Shown in pieces: positions 18,969-28,170 of a DNA stretch of 64,000 nucleotides. The notes beneath the pieces were generated by a model that worked only from the letters and a program-made list of their open reading frames with translations, was not told the origin of the DNA and did not search any database. The stretch's first letter is position 1; each line of letters starts with the position of its first letter. Source of the DNA: Kamptonema formosum PCC 10802 (GTDB taxonomy: Bacteria > Cyanobacteriota > Cyanobacteriia > Cyanobacteriales > Oscillatoriaceae); NCBI RefSeq assembly GCF_000332335.1, contig NZ_KB235948.1, positions 5,770,722-5,834,721 of the forward strand, read 5' to 3'. The position numbers and the translations under genes were made by a program.

Positions 18969-20066
18969 ATGAAAGTTATCCATATTTGCCAGCGCGACGA
19001 CCCATCTACTGGTGGAGCCGTGCGAGTCGCAGTTGAGTTGGTCAAGCGTTTGCCCAAATACGGCATTGATGCTCGCTTATTATTTCTCTATGGCGATCGC
19101 GGCCCTTTTAGCACTCTGCTTGGAAATCGCTGCGATTATTTGGGGCTGAGCAACTCCCGAGATGTCTTTCGTTTTCCTCATTTGCTACAGTATATTAGCC
19201 AGCAACAGCCCAACATTGTTCACCATCACGATGACCTCCTCTGGCCTCAATTGCTAACCCTGCACCATCCGCACTACAAAAAAATTATTCACGCTCATGG
19301 CGGTGGGACTGCTAAACCACAACCGCTGAAAACTCGTTTGCTGTATGCCGGCCAACGCTATTCAACCGATGCAGTTGCCTGCATTACCCAGGAAGCTCAG
19401 GCAAGTCAACATATAAATGTGGGGTTTGCCAAAGATATCCTCCATGTTATTTCCAATGGCGTTGACCTGAACCATTACACCCCACTTTTACGAGAAGAAA
19501 AGTATTGTGCCCGTCAAACCTTAGCTTTACCCCAAGATGCTCCAATTGTAGGATTTGTGGGACGGTTGCACAACGCTATGAAGGGAGCCGACGATTTTCT
19601 GCGCGTCATCGCTGCCCTTCCCTCGGAATTTTGGGGGCTGATAGCTGGCAGCGGCCCGGATCTAGAAAATCTGAAACACCAAGCACAGACGTTGAAGATT
19701 GCTGAGCGCATTTGCTTTGCCGGTTTGTTGAGCGATCCGCTGATTGCCTACCAAGCAATGGATGTATTCTGTCTCACCTCTCGCCACGAACCTTTCGGCC
19801 TGACAATCCTGGAAGCAATGGCCTGCAACGTGCCGGTTGTGGGCTTTCGCTGCCCGGGAGGTTCTGGTGAAATCTTAACCCCTACTACCGGCGCAGTCAT
19901 CGAAAACCGGGATATCCATCAGATGGCAGATGCCATTAAATCTGCCTGTCGCCAAGACCCACCCTGGCCAGAGAGTACCATTGCCGCCCGCAGTGCCCTC
20001 GAAACCTGCTATAGCTGGGAAGTCTCCGCTCAGCTTCTGGCTAACCTGTATCGTTCCTTAGTGTGA
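18969..20066 (+). CDS. glycosyltransferase family 4
   Basis: The ATG is preceded by a strong GGAGG at 18960, the best ribosome-binding site in this part of the cluster. The 365-residue GT-B protein shows STGGAVRVAVELVKRL at the N-terminus, VGFVGRLHNAMKGADDFL at the start of the donor domain and the full E-x7-E motif in HEPFGLTILEAMA. It is one of several GT4 genes that should assemble the repeat unit on its lipid carrier at the cytoplasmic membrane. Confidence 0.9.
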   Translation: MKVIHICQRDDPSTGGAVRVAVELVKRLPKYGIDARLLFLYGDRGPFSTLLGNRCDYLGLSNSRDVFRFPHLLQYISQQQPNIVHHHDDLLWPQLLTLHHPHYKKIIHAHGGGTAKPQPLKTRLLYAGQRYSTDAVACITQEAQASQHINVGFAKDILHVISNGVDLNHYTPLLREEKYCARQTLALPQDAPIVGFVGRLHNAMKGADDFLRVIAALPSEFWGLIAGSGPDLENLKHQAQTLKIAERICFAGLLSDPLIAYQAMDVFCLTSRHEPFGLTILEAMACNVPVVGFRCPGGSGEILTPTTGAVIENRDIHQMADAIKSACRQDPPWPESTIAARSALETCYSWEVSAQLLANLYRSLV

Positions 20067-20083
20067 GAGCAAAATCTGGAATT

Positions 20084-21223
20084 ATGGCTCATCGAGCTGT
20101 CGCAGCTATCGGCGACCCCAACGATATCAATTGTTGGAGCAATATCCCTTACTTCTTCCTACAGGCGGGGAAACGGGCAGACTTCTTGAATACCGGACTT
20201 GCCCTCAACCCCAAACGGCAAAAGCCACAACGGCTGCTCTGGAACTTAGCCGCCCCCCTGCGCGGCGAACGTCCAGGGGGCTTTCAATACACTCGCCGCG
20301 CCAATGAAGCCCTGCTCAATCAAGCCGAGTTGAGTGATATCGGTGAAATCATCAGCCACTTTCAGCTATTCCCACCCTACGAGCTTTGCCACAAAAAAAG
20401 CATCCCCTTTTCCCACTACATAGACTTCCCACTGCCTTGCCTGTTTGACGACTACAGCATTGCCAAAACGATTGGCCATCGCACAGCTCAGTATGCCCTA
20501 GCCCGTGAACGCGAGCAGTACGCCGCTGCTCGCTATGTTATCTGCATGTCTCCCTGGGCGGCTCGTCAAGTCATCGAGCGATGTGATGTCCCAGCTCATA
20601 AAGTCCACGCCATCATCCCAGGGGCTAACTTGCCCGAGTCCGCCTTCCCCACCCACAATTCAGAACTCCCAGAACTAGATGCCCCCCCGGATGGTAAGCG
20701 CATCCCCCTCCGCATTGCCTTTGTTGGCAAAGTTCCCCTCCGTAAGGGATTAGACCGACTCCTTGAAGGTGCGCGCCTCCTGCGACAGCGCCATTATAAA
20801 ACCATTATCCGCGTCATCGGTCCGCGTGAGAATCTCTTTCCTCACGATCCTGAAGTTGAACATCTAGGCTTTATCAACAAACTCCACGAACCTCTCCGCT
20901 TAGTTAAGGAACTGCAAAACTGTCACATCGGGGCACTCCCCTCCTATCAAGAAGCTTTTGGCATTGCTGCCCTAGAATACCTCCGCTGTGGGCTACCGGC
21001 CCTGATTACCAAAACCGGCGGACTTGGTGACAGTATACCCCCCGAGTGCGGCCTGATTCTGCCAGATAACTGCACCGGCGCTGACATTGCCGATGTCCTT
21101 GAGAACTTGCTCAACAATCCAGACCAGTTCCAGAAACTCAGGCAAAATGCCCGCCGCAAAGCCCCCTACGCTTCCTGGGAGCGAACCATCCAGGACTTTC
21201 AGCGTCTGTGGGAGTCAGGTTAG
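20084..21223 (+). CDS. glycosyltransferase family 4
   Basis: The protein (379 residues) has the donor-domain marks VGKVPLRKGLDRLLEGARLL and YQEAFGIAALEYLRCG (E-x7-E), while its N-terminal half (DPNDINCWSNIPYFFLQAGK) is unusual for GT4 but seen in some bacterial EPS enzymes. The ATG at 20084 has GGA five bases upstream. The GTG at 20063, which overlaps the previous stop as GTGA, is an alternative start adding seven residues. About 195 bases without a gene follow before the polymerase. Confidence 0.85.
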   Translation: MAHRAVAAIGDPNDINCWSNIPYFFLQAGKRADFLNTGLALNPKRQKPQRLLWNLAAPLRGERPGGFQYTRRANEALLNQAELSDIGEIISHFQLFPPYELCHKKSIPFSHYIDFPLPCLFDDYSIAKTIGHRTAQYALAREREQYAAARYVICMSPWAARQVIERCDVPAHKVHAIIPGANLPESAFPTHNSELPELDAPPDGKRIPLRIAFVGKVPLRKGLDRLLEGARLLRQRHYKTIIRVIGPRENLFPHDPEVEHLGFINKLHEPLRLVKELQNCHIGALPSYQEAFGIAALEYLRCGLPALITKTGGLGDSIPPECGLILPDNCTGADIADVLENLLNNPDQFQKLRQNARRKAPYASWERTIQDFQRLWESG

Positions 21224-21419
21224 CGGGCTGCACACTGCTGATAACCCGCTTTGGCCATTATATTGAAGTCATGAGTAATTGCCGCAATCTCTGAGCCGGT
21301 TCGTCCTGATAGACTCCTAGAGTTCCTGTATCACTAGGTATTACTTCTAAATTCTCAGCTCGACCTTTCCAGTCCAGGGCTGGACTGGTCTAACTTGTTG
21401 CTACAAGTTCCAAAACTAT

Positions 21420-22667
21420 ATGGTTGACGTTTATTTGTGGCTATTCATTGCCATTTGCACGGGGCTGCTATGCTGGGGAATGACTCGACCCGATCGGATT
21501 TATCAATATCCCTTCTTCATGGGTGCAATTTTTCTCTCCTTTATCCTGCCTCAGGCGATCTCTCTGATAAACAACCCGGGGCCGGTGAGTCAAGAAGCGC
21601 TAGAAAGAGTTTTACTCATGTCATGTCTCTGTGCGGGGATGTGCTGGCTGGGCTATCAATTTCCACTCAGCACAAATTTTATCAAAAGAATTGACATCTC
21701 ACTTGAGGGAGATCGGCTTTTGAGAGGCGGCATTTTTTTTGTTCTCATAGGGTATATATTCTCTTTTTTGATTTCGCGATTGCCCGAATCCGCAACAGAA
21801 AACAGCCAGTGGACTGGTCCGGTAACAATTTATGCTTTTTTTGCCGGCTTAATATATCCCGGGCTGACGATTATTTTGTCATCTACACTAAATCGTCCAA
21901 GCAAGTTTAAAATTATTTTAACAATATTGGCTGCTTGGATACCTCTTCAAACCATTATTTTTTTTGGACGCCGCCAAACTGCTGCGACTTTCATCCTTAC
22001 AATAGGTCTTTGCCTTTACTATTACCGCCAATCGGTTCCTCCCAGATGGATTGCTATTGTTGCTATCTTGGGGGCTTTAATTATCATACCTCTTACAAAC
22101 GACTATCGGGCAATTGCTGGCAAGGGCCAGTGGGATCAGTTGCTGGAATTGCGCCCCGTAGAAACTTTAAATAATTTAGTAGAAGAAGGAAAAGTGTTGG
22201 AACTTAGAAATGCCGCTATTTTAATAGACGCTACTGTAAAAACAGGTCAGTACGGTTATGGGGCAGATTATTGGAACTCTCTAATTTTTCGTTTCATTCC
22301 AGGACAGCTAATAGGAAAAAAAATTAAAAAAGCACTTCAAATTAAAAAAGAATATGGGGATTTATCCTTACTGTATAGCTACAGAATACCTACGGGTTCT
22401 ACTCCCACAGGAATAGCAGATTCGTTTATCCAGTTTGATTACCTAGGATGCCTATTTTTTGGCCTTGTAGCCTATTTATTTAAAAATTTATGGTTTTCTG
22501 CCATTTACAGGCAGAGCGTGGCCGCCCAACTCTTTTATGTCAGCCTCACCAGTCCAGCAATGGTATCTCTTACTCACGGAACAGTCAGATTTACTTCTGA
22601 CCTGGTATTTTACAGCATTTTCATAGGTTCGTTAGTTTTATATTCGTCGCAAAAAACAGTAAAATAA
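21420..22667 (+). CDS. Wzy-like O-antigen/EPS repeat-unit polymerase
   Basis: This 415-residue membrane protein has about ten or more hydrophobic segments and a hydrophilic loop between about residues 235 and 320 (VETLNNLVEEGKVLELRN, then GADYWNSL and TGSTPTGIADS). That topology is typical of Wzy polymerases, which are recognised by layout more than by conserved residues. It would join repeat units on the periplasmic side after Wzx export. The gene is AT-rich and lies among GT4 genes, which supports the assignment. Confidence 0.75.
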   Translation: MVDVYLWLFIAICTGLLCWGMTRPDRIYQYPFFMGAIFLSFILPQAISLINNPGPVSQEALERVLLMSCLCAGMCWLGYQFPLSTNFIKRIDISLEGDRLLRGGIFFVLIGYIFSFLISRLPESATENSQWTGPVTIYAFFAGLIYPGLTIILSSTLNRPSKFKIILTILAAWIPLQTIIFFGRRQTAATFILTIGLCLYYYRQSVPPRWIAIVAILGALIIIPLTNDYRAIAGKGQWDQLLELRPVETLNNLVEEGKVLELRNAAILIDATVKTGQYGYGADYWNSLIFRFIPGQLIGKKIKKALQIKKEYGDLSLLYSYRIPTGSTPTGIADSFIQFDYLGCLFFGLVAYLFKNLWFSAIYRQSVAAQLFYVSLTSPAMVSLTHGTVRFTSDLVFYSIFIGSLVLYSSQKTVK

Positions 22668-22674
22668 TATAATT

Positions 22675-23805
22675 ATGAAAAAGATAGCCCTGCTATTTAG
22701 CCATTACGGGCCCTATCATTTAGCCCGAATAGAATCCCTCTTTAATCGCTGCCAAGAAAGCCAGTGGGAAGTAGTAGGAATTGAGCTAGCTCGCTCCGAA
22801 GGCGAATATCCTTGGAAAACTCAGCTCACCAACTTCCCTTTCCCTATAGTGTCTTTATTCAAAGATCGGGATCTCGAGAAAACTAGGCTTGACCAGTTAA
22901 TTTGGCACCTCTATGTTACGCTTTCTCAAATTCAGCCAGACATTTTAGCCATTTCTGGATATTTCAGACCGACTATGATAGGGGCTCTTATTTGGTGCAT
23001 ATTTAAACGCAAAATTGCTATTGTTTTTTCTGACTCAAAAGAAGATGACTCACGCCGCTTTTTGCTGAGAGAGACTCTCAAGGCTTGGATATTAAAATGT
23101 TTCCACTCTGCGGTTGTAGCTGGGCGACCTCACAAGCATTATTTTATAAAATTAGGCATGCCGGCAAAAGCCATTTTTTTGGGTTATGACGTAGTAGGAA
23201 ATGCCCAGTACCATCCGGAAAGGATTCGATTTCTACCTCAGCCTCTTGACCAGCCATTTTTTTTAACAGTCAGTCGCTTTATTTTGAAAAAAAATCTTTT
23301 ATTTCTTATTTTATCCTACGCAGCCTATCGTCGGACTGTAGGCTCTGATGCCTGGGATTTAGTTCTTTGTGGTGATGGTTCACTTCGCTCACAGATTGAA
23401 CAATATATTGCTGAGCTTGGCTTAAAAGATGTCGTTCACCTACCTGGCTTTCTTCAGCAAGATGAACTCTTACCTTACTTCGCCCATGCTCGCTGCTTTA
23501 TCCACGCCAGCATTCAGGAGCAGTGGGGTCTGGTGGTCAATGAAGCGATGGCAGCTGGTTTGCCCGTGCTAGTCTCGGACCGCTGTGGCTGTTTTGAGGA
23601 TTTGGTCGTTGAAGGTGTTAACGGTTTTGGTTTCGATCCAGAAAATAGCCAACAGCTGACGGAGTTGATGGTCAAAATCAGTTCAGGAGAAATTGACCTG
23701 GAAAAGATGGGTCAAGCGGCACTTGAACACATACAGAAATTCTCCCCAGATTACTTTGCTCAAGGCTTGATGCAAGCAGTTGAGTATGCTTTGGCACATC
23801 GTTAA
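22675..23805 (+). CDS. glycosyltransferase family 4
   Basis: This 376-residue GT-B enzyme has the N-terminal FSHYGPYHLARIE, donor-domain signals ILKKNLLFLILSY and LPGFLQQDELLPYF, and the E-x7-E motif in QEQWGLVVNEAMAAG followed by DRCGCFEDLV. It begins 7 bases after the polymerase stop and shares its low GC, so it probably belongs with the polymerase gene as a unit. Confidence 0.87.
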   Translation: MKKIALLFSHYGPYHLARIESLFNRCQESQWEVVGIELARSEGEYPWKTQLTNFPFPIVSLFKDRDLEKTRLDQLIWHLYVTLSQIQPDILAISGYFRPTMIGALIWCIFKRKIAIVFSDSKEDDSRRFLLRETLKAWILKCFHSAVVAGRPHKHYFIKLGMPAKAIFLGYDVVGNAQYHPERIRFLPQPLDQPFFLTVSRFILKKNLLFLILSYAAYRRTVGSDAWDLVLCGDGSLRSQIEQYIAELGLKDVVHLPGFLQQDELLPYFAHARCFIHASIQEQWGLVVNEAMAAGLPVLVSDRCGCFEDLVVEGVNGFGFDPENSQQLTELMVKISSGEIDLEKMGQAALEHIQKFSPDYFAQGLMQAVEYALAHR

Positions 23806-23812
23806 GTTGCTT

Positions 23813-24997
23813 ATGAATATTTTAATTATCATTCCCGCTCTAGGAAGCGTTTATGGTGGCCCTTCCAAAAGTGTCGTTGAGCTAGCTCAAGCACTCGGCA
23901 GGCAGGGTATCAGCGTTGACATCGTAACCACCAACGCTAATGGCTCTTCCAGCCTAGATGTTCCGCTTCATACATGGATCGCTGAAACATATTACCGCAT
24001 TCAATACTTTCCTTACTGGTGGCTGAACGACTATAAATTCAGCTGGCCTTTAACTAAATGGCTATTCCAGCATGTAGCTGATTATAATTTGGTACACACT
24101 AACGCTATCTTTTCTTCCTGTATTTTGCCCGCTTACTGGGCCTGTCAATGGCATCATGTCCCATATATCATAACCCCTCGCGGTATGTTAGAGCCTTGGG
24201 CGCTCTCCTATAAGGCTTGGAAAAAGGCCTTTTACTATGCCCTATTTGAAAAGCCAGCTCTGAACCGTGCCGGTGCCATACAAATGCTCGCTTCTACTGA
24301 GGCAGAAGGTGCTAAACCACTTAATCTCAAGCCCCCCATAGTCATTGCTCCCAATGGAATTCACCGACAAGACTTTGAAACTCTACCAGACCCAGAGCTT
24401 TTTTATCAGAAGTTTCCGGACACTCGCCATAAAACGCTGATTATCTTTCTAGGCCGGCTCGATCCGAAAAAAGGGCTGGACTTGCTTGCACCTGCTTTTG
24501 CTAAAGTACACGCCCAGTTTCCTCAAACCCATCTCGCGATTGCCGGTCCCGACAACATCGGATTTCTCCCGACTGCTCAGGGTTACTTTGCTGAAGCTGG
24601 ATGTCTAAATTCTGTCACTTTCACCGGCATGCTCACCGGCTCCCTCAAATATGCGGCTCTTGCTGCCGCCAGTATCTACGTTGCTCCTTCCTATTCTGAA
24701 GGCTTCAGTATGTCTGTATTAGAAGGCATGGCATCAGGACTTCCTTGTGTCATTACCACTGGCTGTAATTTTCCGGAAGCAGCAGCAGCTCAAGCTGCCC
24801 ATGTGGTTAGTATTAATGCTGGTGAACTTGCCGGTGCTCTAATTCAGTGTTTGAGCACCCCTCAGGAAGCAAAAGCAATGGGCGATCGCGCCCGTAAGCT
24901 AATATTTGAAAGCTACACTTGGGAGCGGATTTCCTCAAATATGGTTGAGGCGTACATAGCTATTCTAAAGGGGCAGCATGTCCCTGAAGTTTGTTAA
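23813..24997 (+). CDS. glycosyltransferase family 4
   Basis: The chosen ATG lies 7 bases after the previous stop and gives MNILIIIPALGSVYGGPSKS, a canonical GT4 N-terminus with the GGPS loop; an upstream in-frame start at 23780 would overlap the preceding gene. The 394-residue protein has TPRGMLEPWAL, FLGRLDPKKGLDLL and the E-x7-E motif in YSEGFSMSVLEGMASG. The GGPSKS and TPRGML combination is common in GT4 enzymes of capsule and EPS clusters. Confidence 0.9.
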   Translation: MNILIIIPALGSVYGGPSKSVVELAQALGRQGISVDIVTTNANGSSSLDVPLHTWIAETYYRIQYFPYWWLNDYKFSWPLTKWLFQHVADYNLVHTNAIFSSCILPAYWACQWHHVPYIITPRGMLEPWALSYKAWKKAFYYALFEKPALNRAGAIQMLASTEAEGAKPLNLKPPIVIAPNGIHRQDFETLPDPELFYQKFPDTRHKTLIIFLGRLDPKKGLDLLAPAFAKVHAQFPQTHLAIAGPDNIGFLPTAQGYFAEAGCLNSVTFTGMLTGSLKYAALAAASIYVAPSYSEGFSMSVLEGMASGLPCVITTGCNFPEAAAAQAAHVVSINAGELAGALIQCLSTPQEAKAMGDRARKLIFESYTWERISSNMVEAYIAILKGQHVPEVC

Positions 24998-25000
24998 ATT

Positions 25001-25654
25001 ATGAAAGCAAGTTTTAGGCAGGACGATTTTCTATACACAGACAATCATTCAGCACACCACCACGCATATTTAATATCTCCCTTACTGGAAATGCTATCTC
25101 AAAAACCGCTCTCCAGCCAGCAAAAGCTGCGGGTTTTGGATCTTGGCTGTGGCAATGGCAGTCTGAGCCACCTGGTCGCACAGCAAGGGTATGAGGTTGT
25201 TGGCGTTGAACAGTCCGAAAGTGGTGTGGCACTTGCTCGCCAGAGTTTTCCCGATTGCCATTTCATCCAAGGTAGCATCTATGACTTGCCCCCTGCGGAA
25301 TTAACACATAGTTTTGATCCCGTAATATCTGTTGAAGTTATAGAGCATCTGCTGTATCCGAGAGAATTATTAAAAGCAGCTAAAAGTTTTTTGAAGCCCG
25401 GGGGCCGTTTCATTATCACAACTCCGTATCACGGCTACTTAAAAAATCTTGCACTAGCCCTCACAGGCAAAATGGACTGTCACTACACAGTTCTTTGGGA
25501 TGGGGGCCATATCAAGTTTTTTTCTGTCAAAACTTTAACGACTTTACTTAAACAAGAAGGATACAGAGATATCCATTTAAATTTTGCGGGTGGTGTGCCC
25601 TATCTCTGGAAGTCCATGTTGTGTTCCTGTTATGTCAAAGACAGGGAAAGTTAA
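25001..25654 (+). CDS. class I SAM-dependent methyltransferase
   Basis: The 217-residue protein shows motif I VLDLGCGNGSLSHLV, an acidic end of strand 2 (VVGVEQSESG), motif II-like GSIYDLP and post-motif SVEVIEHLLYP, as in UbiG/Methyltransf_11-type enzymes. It starts 3 bases after the GT4 stop and so belongs to the same transcript. A sugar or lipid-carrier hydroxyl of the polysaccharide pathway is the likely acceptor, but this is inferred from position. It is the only intact methyltransferase in the cluster. Confidence 0.88.
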   Translation: MKASFRQDDFLYTDNHSAHHHAYLISPLLEMLSQKPLSSQQKLRVLDLGCGNGSLSHLVAQQGYEVVGVEQSESGVALARQSFPDCHFIQGSIYDLPPAELTHSFDPVISVEVIEHLLYPRELLKAAKSFLKPGGRFIITTPYHGYLKNLALALTGKMDCHYTVLWDGGHIKFFSVKTLTTLLKQEGYRDIHLNFAGGVPYLWKSMLCSCYVKDRES

Positions 25655-25670
25655 GAGGAGCTTAAATTCG

Positions 25671-26450
25671 ATGCTAGAAGTCATCACTCCTCTCATCCTC
25701 ACCTTCAATGAAGCGCCCAATATTGGCCGCACTCTCCAGAGCCTTACTTGGGCCAAGAGGATCGTAGTCATTGACAGCTACAGTACTGACATAACCCTAG
25801 CCATCCTGCAATCCTACCCTCAAGTCCAGCTATTTCAACGTCAGTTCGACACCCACGCAAATCAGTGGAATTACGGTTTACAAAAGATTACATCGGATTG
25901 GGTGCTATCACTGGATGCAGACTACACTCTCACTGATGAGTTAATTGCTGAAATCGAAGCCCTACCAAAAGAATCGGTAGTAGATGGCTACTTTGTCAGG
26001 TTTAAATATTGTATTTTTGGCAAACCGCTGCGCGGTACATTGCTCCCCCCTCGCCAAGTCCTCTTCAGAAGGGAGAAAGCGGTTTATATCGATGACGGAC
26101 ACACACAACTGCTGCAGGTGGATGGAAAGTCTGGCATGCTTTCCTCCTACATCTATCATGACGACCGCAAGCCCCTGAGCCGGTGGCTGTGGGCGCAAGA
26201 CCGCTATATGATTATCGAAGCGAAGAAATTACTGGAGACTCCGGCTAGTGAACTCAGTTTTGGCGACCGTATCCGCCGGCAAAAAATTCTGGCTCCTTTT
26301 GTAATCCTGTTCTACTGCTTAATCCTCAAAGGAGGAATCTTCGATGGCTGGGCCGGCTGGTATTACGCTTTCCAGCGAACTCTCGCTGAACTTATTTTAT
26401 CGATTCGTTTGATAGAACAAGACAAATTACAAAAATCTTTGCCTCAATAA
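25671..26450 (+). CDS. glycosyltransferase family 2 (KdtX/WaaE-like)
   Basis: The 259-residue GT-A enzyme begins LEVITPLILTFNEAPNIGRTL, with IVVIDSYSTD and the metal motif SLDADYTL, like the short GT2 enzymes related to WaaE. The start at 25671 has AGAGGAG about 10 bases upstream and lies shortly after the methyltransferase stop; an in-frame start at 25584 would overlap that gene and gives a non-family leader. Hydrophobic C-terminal segments (FVILFYCLILKGG) suggest membrane association. Confidence 0.87.
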   Translation: MLEVITPLILTFNEAPNIGRTLQSLTWAKRIVVIDSYSTDITLAILQSYPQVQLFQRQFDTHANQWNYGLQKITSDWVLSLDADYTLTDELIAEIEALPKESVVDGYFVRFKYCIFGKPLRGTLLPPRQVLFRREKAVYIDDGHTQLLQVDGKSGMLSSYIYHDDRKPLSRWLWAQDRYMIIEAKKLLETPASELSFGDRIRRQKILAPFVILFYCLILKGGIFDGWAGWYYAFQRTLAELILSIRLIEQDKLQKSLPQ

Positions 26451-26493
26451 GGCGATCGCCTCCCGCATTAAGTGCGATGGCGACCGCCTGGTT

Positions 26494-27228
26494 TTAAGCC
26501 TCTGGCTCAGCTCCCAACGCTCGCAACTGAGCCGCCAGACGCTCAGCTCGCCGGCGCTCTTGTTCCAGTCGTTCCTCCGCCTGTTCAGCTCGCCGGCGCT
26601 CTCGTTCGGCCATTTCCTGCGCCTCAATTCGCGCCTGAGTTTCCTGCTGCAGCGCCCGCACTAGCTCATCAGGAATCAGCAGTTTCTCCCCCGTATCCTC
26701 CCGGTAAAATCCTATCAGTTTTTCCTCCACCTCTAAGCGCAGCTGCAACGGCTCACTCCGTTTATCTGTAATTGCTTGGTAGGTTTCTCCTTGGAGCCGA
26801 TACCCGCGCAATTTTTCCTCTATCCACTCCCCTTCAGGGTCAAACAGCCAGTATTCCCGCACCTTTAACTGTTCGTACAGAGTCTTTTTAAATACTTGGT
26901 CTTGGTCTTGAGTCCCTTTGGAAGTCATCTCAAAAATCACCGAAGGGACTTGTCCTTCTTCCCAAATTTTGTAATTATCCCGTCCTCCAGGCGTCACGTC
27001 AAAAATAACCATCACGTCCGGGGCCACTCGCAAGGAAGGAAAGCCCTGAGAATAGTAGAGAAACTGGTTGGCTAGAACAGTGGCCTGACGCCCCGCTAGG
27101 TATTGTTTCAGGACTTCCAAGGTAGTGAGCATGGCGTAGAGGTGATCGTAAGTTTCGGCCACAGGTTCACCATCCTCACTGGGGTAGAAAATTTCCGATT
27201 GTTGGGCTGTGGGCAAAATAGCGGTCAT
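26494..27228 (-). CDS. Uma2-family (DUF820) PD-(D/E)XK nuclease-like protein
   Basis: The core shows the DUF820 pattern: SLRVAPDVMVIFDV, then VIFEMTSKGT with the acidic and lysine positions of a PD-(D/E)XK fold, then VREYWLFDPEGEWIEEKL. The C-terminal 50 or so residues are a highly charged Arg/Glu coiled coil (repeats of RRAEQAEERLEQER) with near-identical DNA repeats. Such genes occur in large numbers in cyanobacteria and their biological role is not settled. It is antisense to the EPS cluster and probably a later insertion. Confidence 0.88.
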   Translation of the reverse strand: MTAILPTAQQSEIFYPSEDGEPVAETYDHLYAMLTTLEVLKQYLAGRQATVLANQFLYYSQGFPSLRVAPDVMVIFDVTPGGRDNYKIWEEGQVPSVIFEMTSKGTQDQDQVFKKTLYEQLKVREYWLFDPEGEWIEEKLRGYRLQGETYQAITDKRSEPLQLRLEVEEKLIGFYREDTGEKLLIPDELVRALQQETQARIEAQEMAERERRRAEQAEERLEQERRRAERLAAQLRALGAEPEA

Positions 27229-27337
27229 GGTCGCACAGCAAGTTGAGTGACAACTCTATGCTAAATCTTTTCCAACCGGCTTGCCGGCTTTGAAAATCCT
27301 GTTTTGTCGAATCTGGGGTGAAATAAGGAGTGTTCTT

Positions 27338-27359
27338 AGCGCCAGCAGACGCTGGCGCT
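27338..27359. repeat. perfect 9-bp inverted repeat upstream of the acetyltransferase
   Basis: AGCGCCAGC at 27338-27346 and GCTGGCGCT at 27351-27359 flank a 4-base loop. No T-run follows, so it is not a classical terminator for either neighbour. It lies in the 190-base gap between the divergent Uma2 and acetyltransferase genes and looks like a REP-type palindrome. Confidence 0.6.
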
Positions 27360-27419
27360 GCTTCCCGTAAGGGGCGTCATATCATGTCCGCTTGATTGCC
27401 GAAATTTGAAGAAGCAGCT

Positions 27420-28052
27420 ATGCACCGGCACTTATCGCCTCTCGAAAGCGCCGGCGTCCTAGCGCGTATCCCAGAAATCGCCTCAACTCCACACTTAAAC
27501 CCCATGCATCTAGACCACTACACCACCGGCACCTACACCCCCGGCGCTCGCCTCTGCAAACAACTCCTCTGGTACTTTCTCGGAGATCCGCTGGTTCGCA
27601 GCCAAATCCTCCCCTTTTCCGCCCTCAAAGTCTGGATTCTCCGCCGTTTCGGCGCTCAAATTGGACAAAAGGTGCGGATTAAACCGGGCGTGCGAGTCAA
27701 ATTCCCCTGGCGGCTGATCGTGGGCGACTGTGTTTGGATTGGCGAAGACACCTGGATTGACAACCTCGCCACCGTTACCCTGGAAAGCCACGTCTGCATT
27801 TCTCAGGATGTCTATCTGTGCACCGGCAACCACGACTGGAGCCATCCTCACTTCCAGCTCATCCCAGCTGAAATTCACATCGAAGAAGGCAGCTGGATCG
27901 CCGCTCGCGCCGCCATTGGCCCAGGCGTCACGGTGGGCAGAGGTGCTGTCCTCACTCTGGGCGGCGTCGCCGGTCGCTGCCTCGAGCCGATGACTATCTA
28001 CTCAGGCAATCCAGCTCAACCTGTCAAAAAGCGCATAATTACAAAATTTTAA
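27420..28052 (+). CDS. WcaF-like hexapeptide-repeat acetyltransferase
   Basis: This left-handed beta-helix acyltransferase resembles putative colanic acid acetyltransferase WcaF. It shows YTPGARLCKQLLWYFLGDPL, WILRRFGAQIGQKVRIKPGVRVKFPWRL, GDCVWIGEDTWIDNL, the catalytic-type His in TGNHDWSHPHF and a C-terminal YSGNPAQPVKKR. The start is uncertain: the ATG at 27420 has a GAAGAAG upstream, while the ATG at 27504 would give the N-terminus usual in this family. It probably O-acetylates a sugar of the exopolysaccharide using acetyl-CoA. Confidence 0.85.
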   Translation: MHRHLSPLESAGVLARIPEIASTPHLNPMHLDHYTTGTYTPGARLCKQLLWYFLGDPLVRSQILPFSALKVWILRRFGAQIGQKVRIKPGVRVKFPWRLIVGDCVWIGEDTWIDNLATVTLESHVCISQDVYLCTGNHDWSHPHFQLIPAEIHIEEGSWIAARAAIGPGVTVGRGAVLTLGGVAGRCLEPMTIYSGNPAQPVKKRIITKF

Positions 28053-28170
28053 GGCAAATTTACCTCAACAGCATGGCGTAGCAGAGATTTTCTCCCGCTC
28101 CACCCAGAAGTCCGGATGTCAGTAGCTATCTCTGTAGAGGGGAAAGGAAATTCACTGCCAGATATCTACC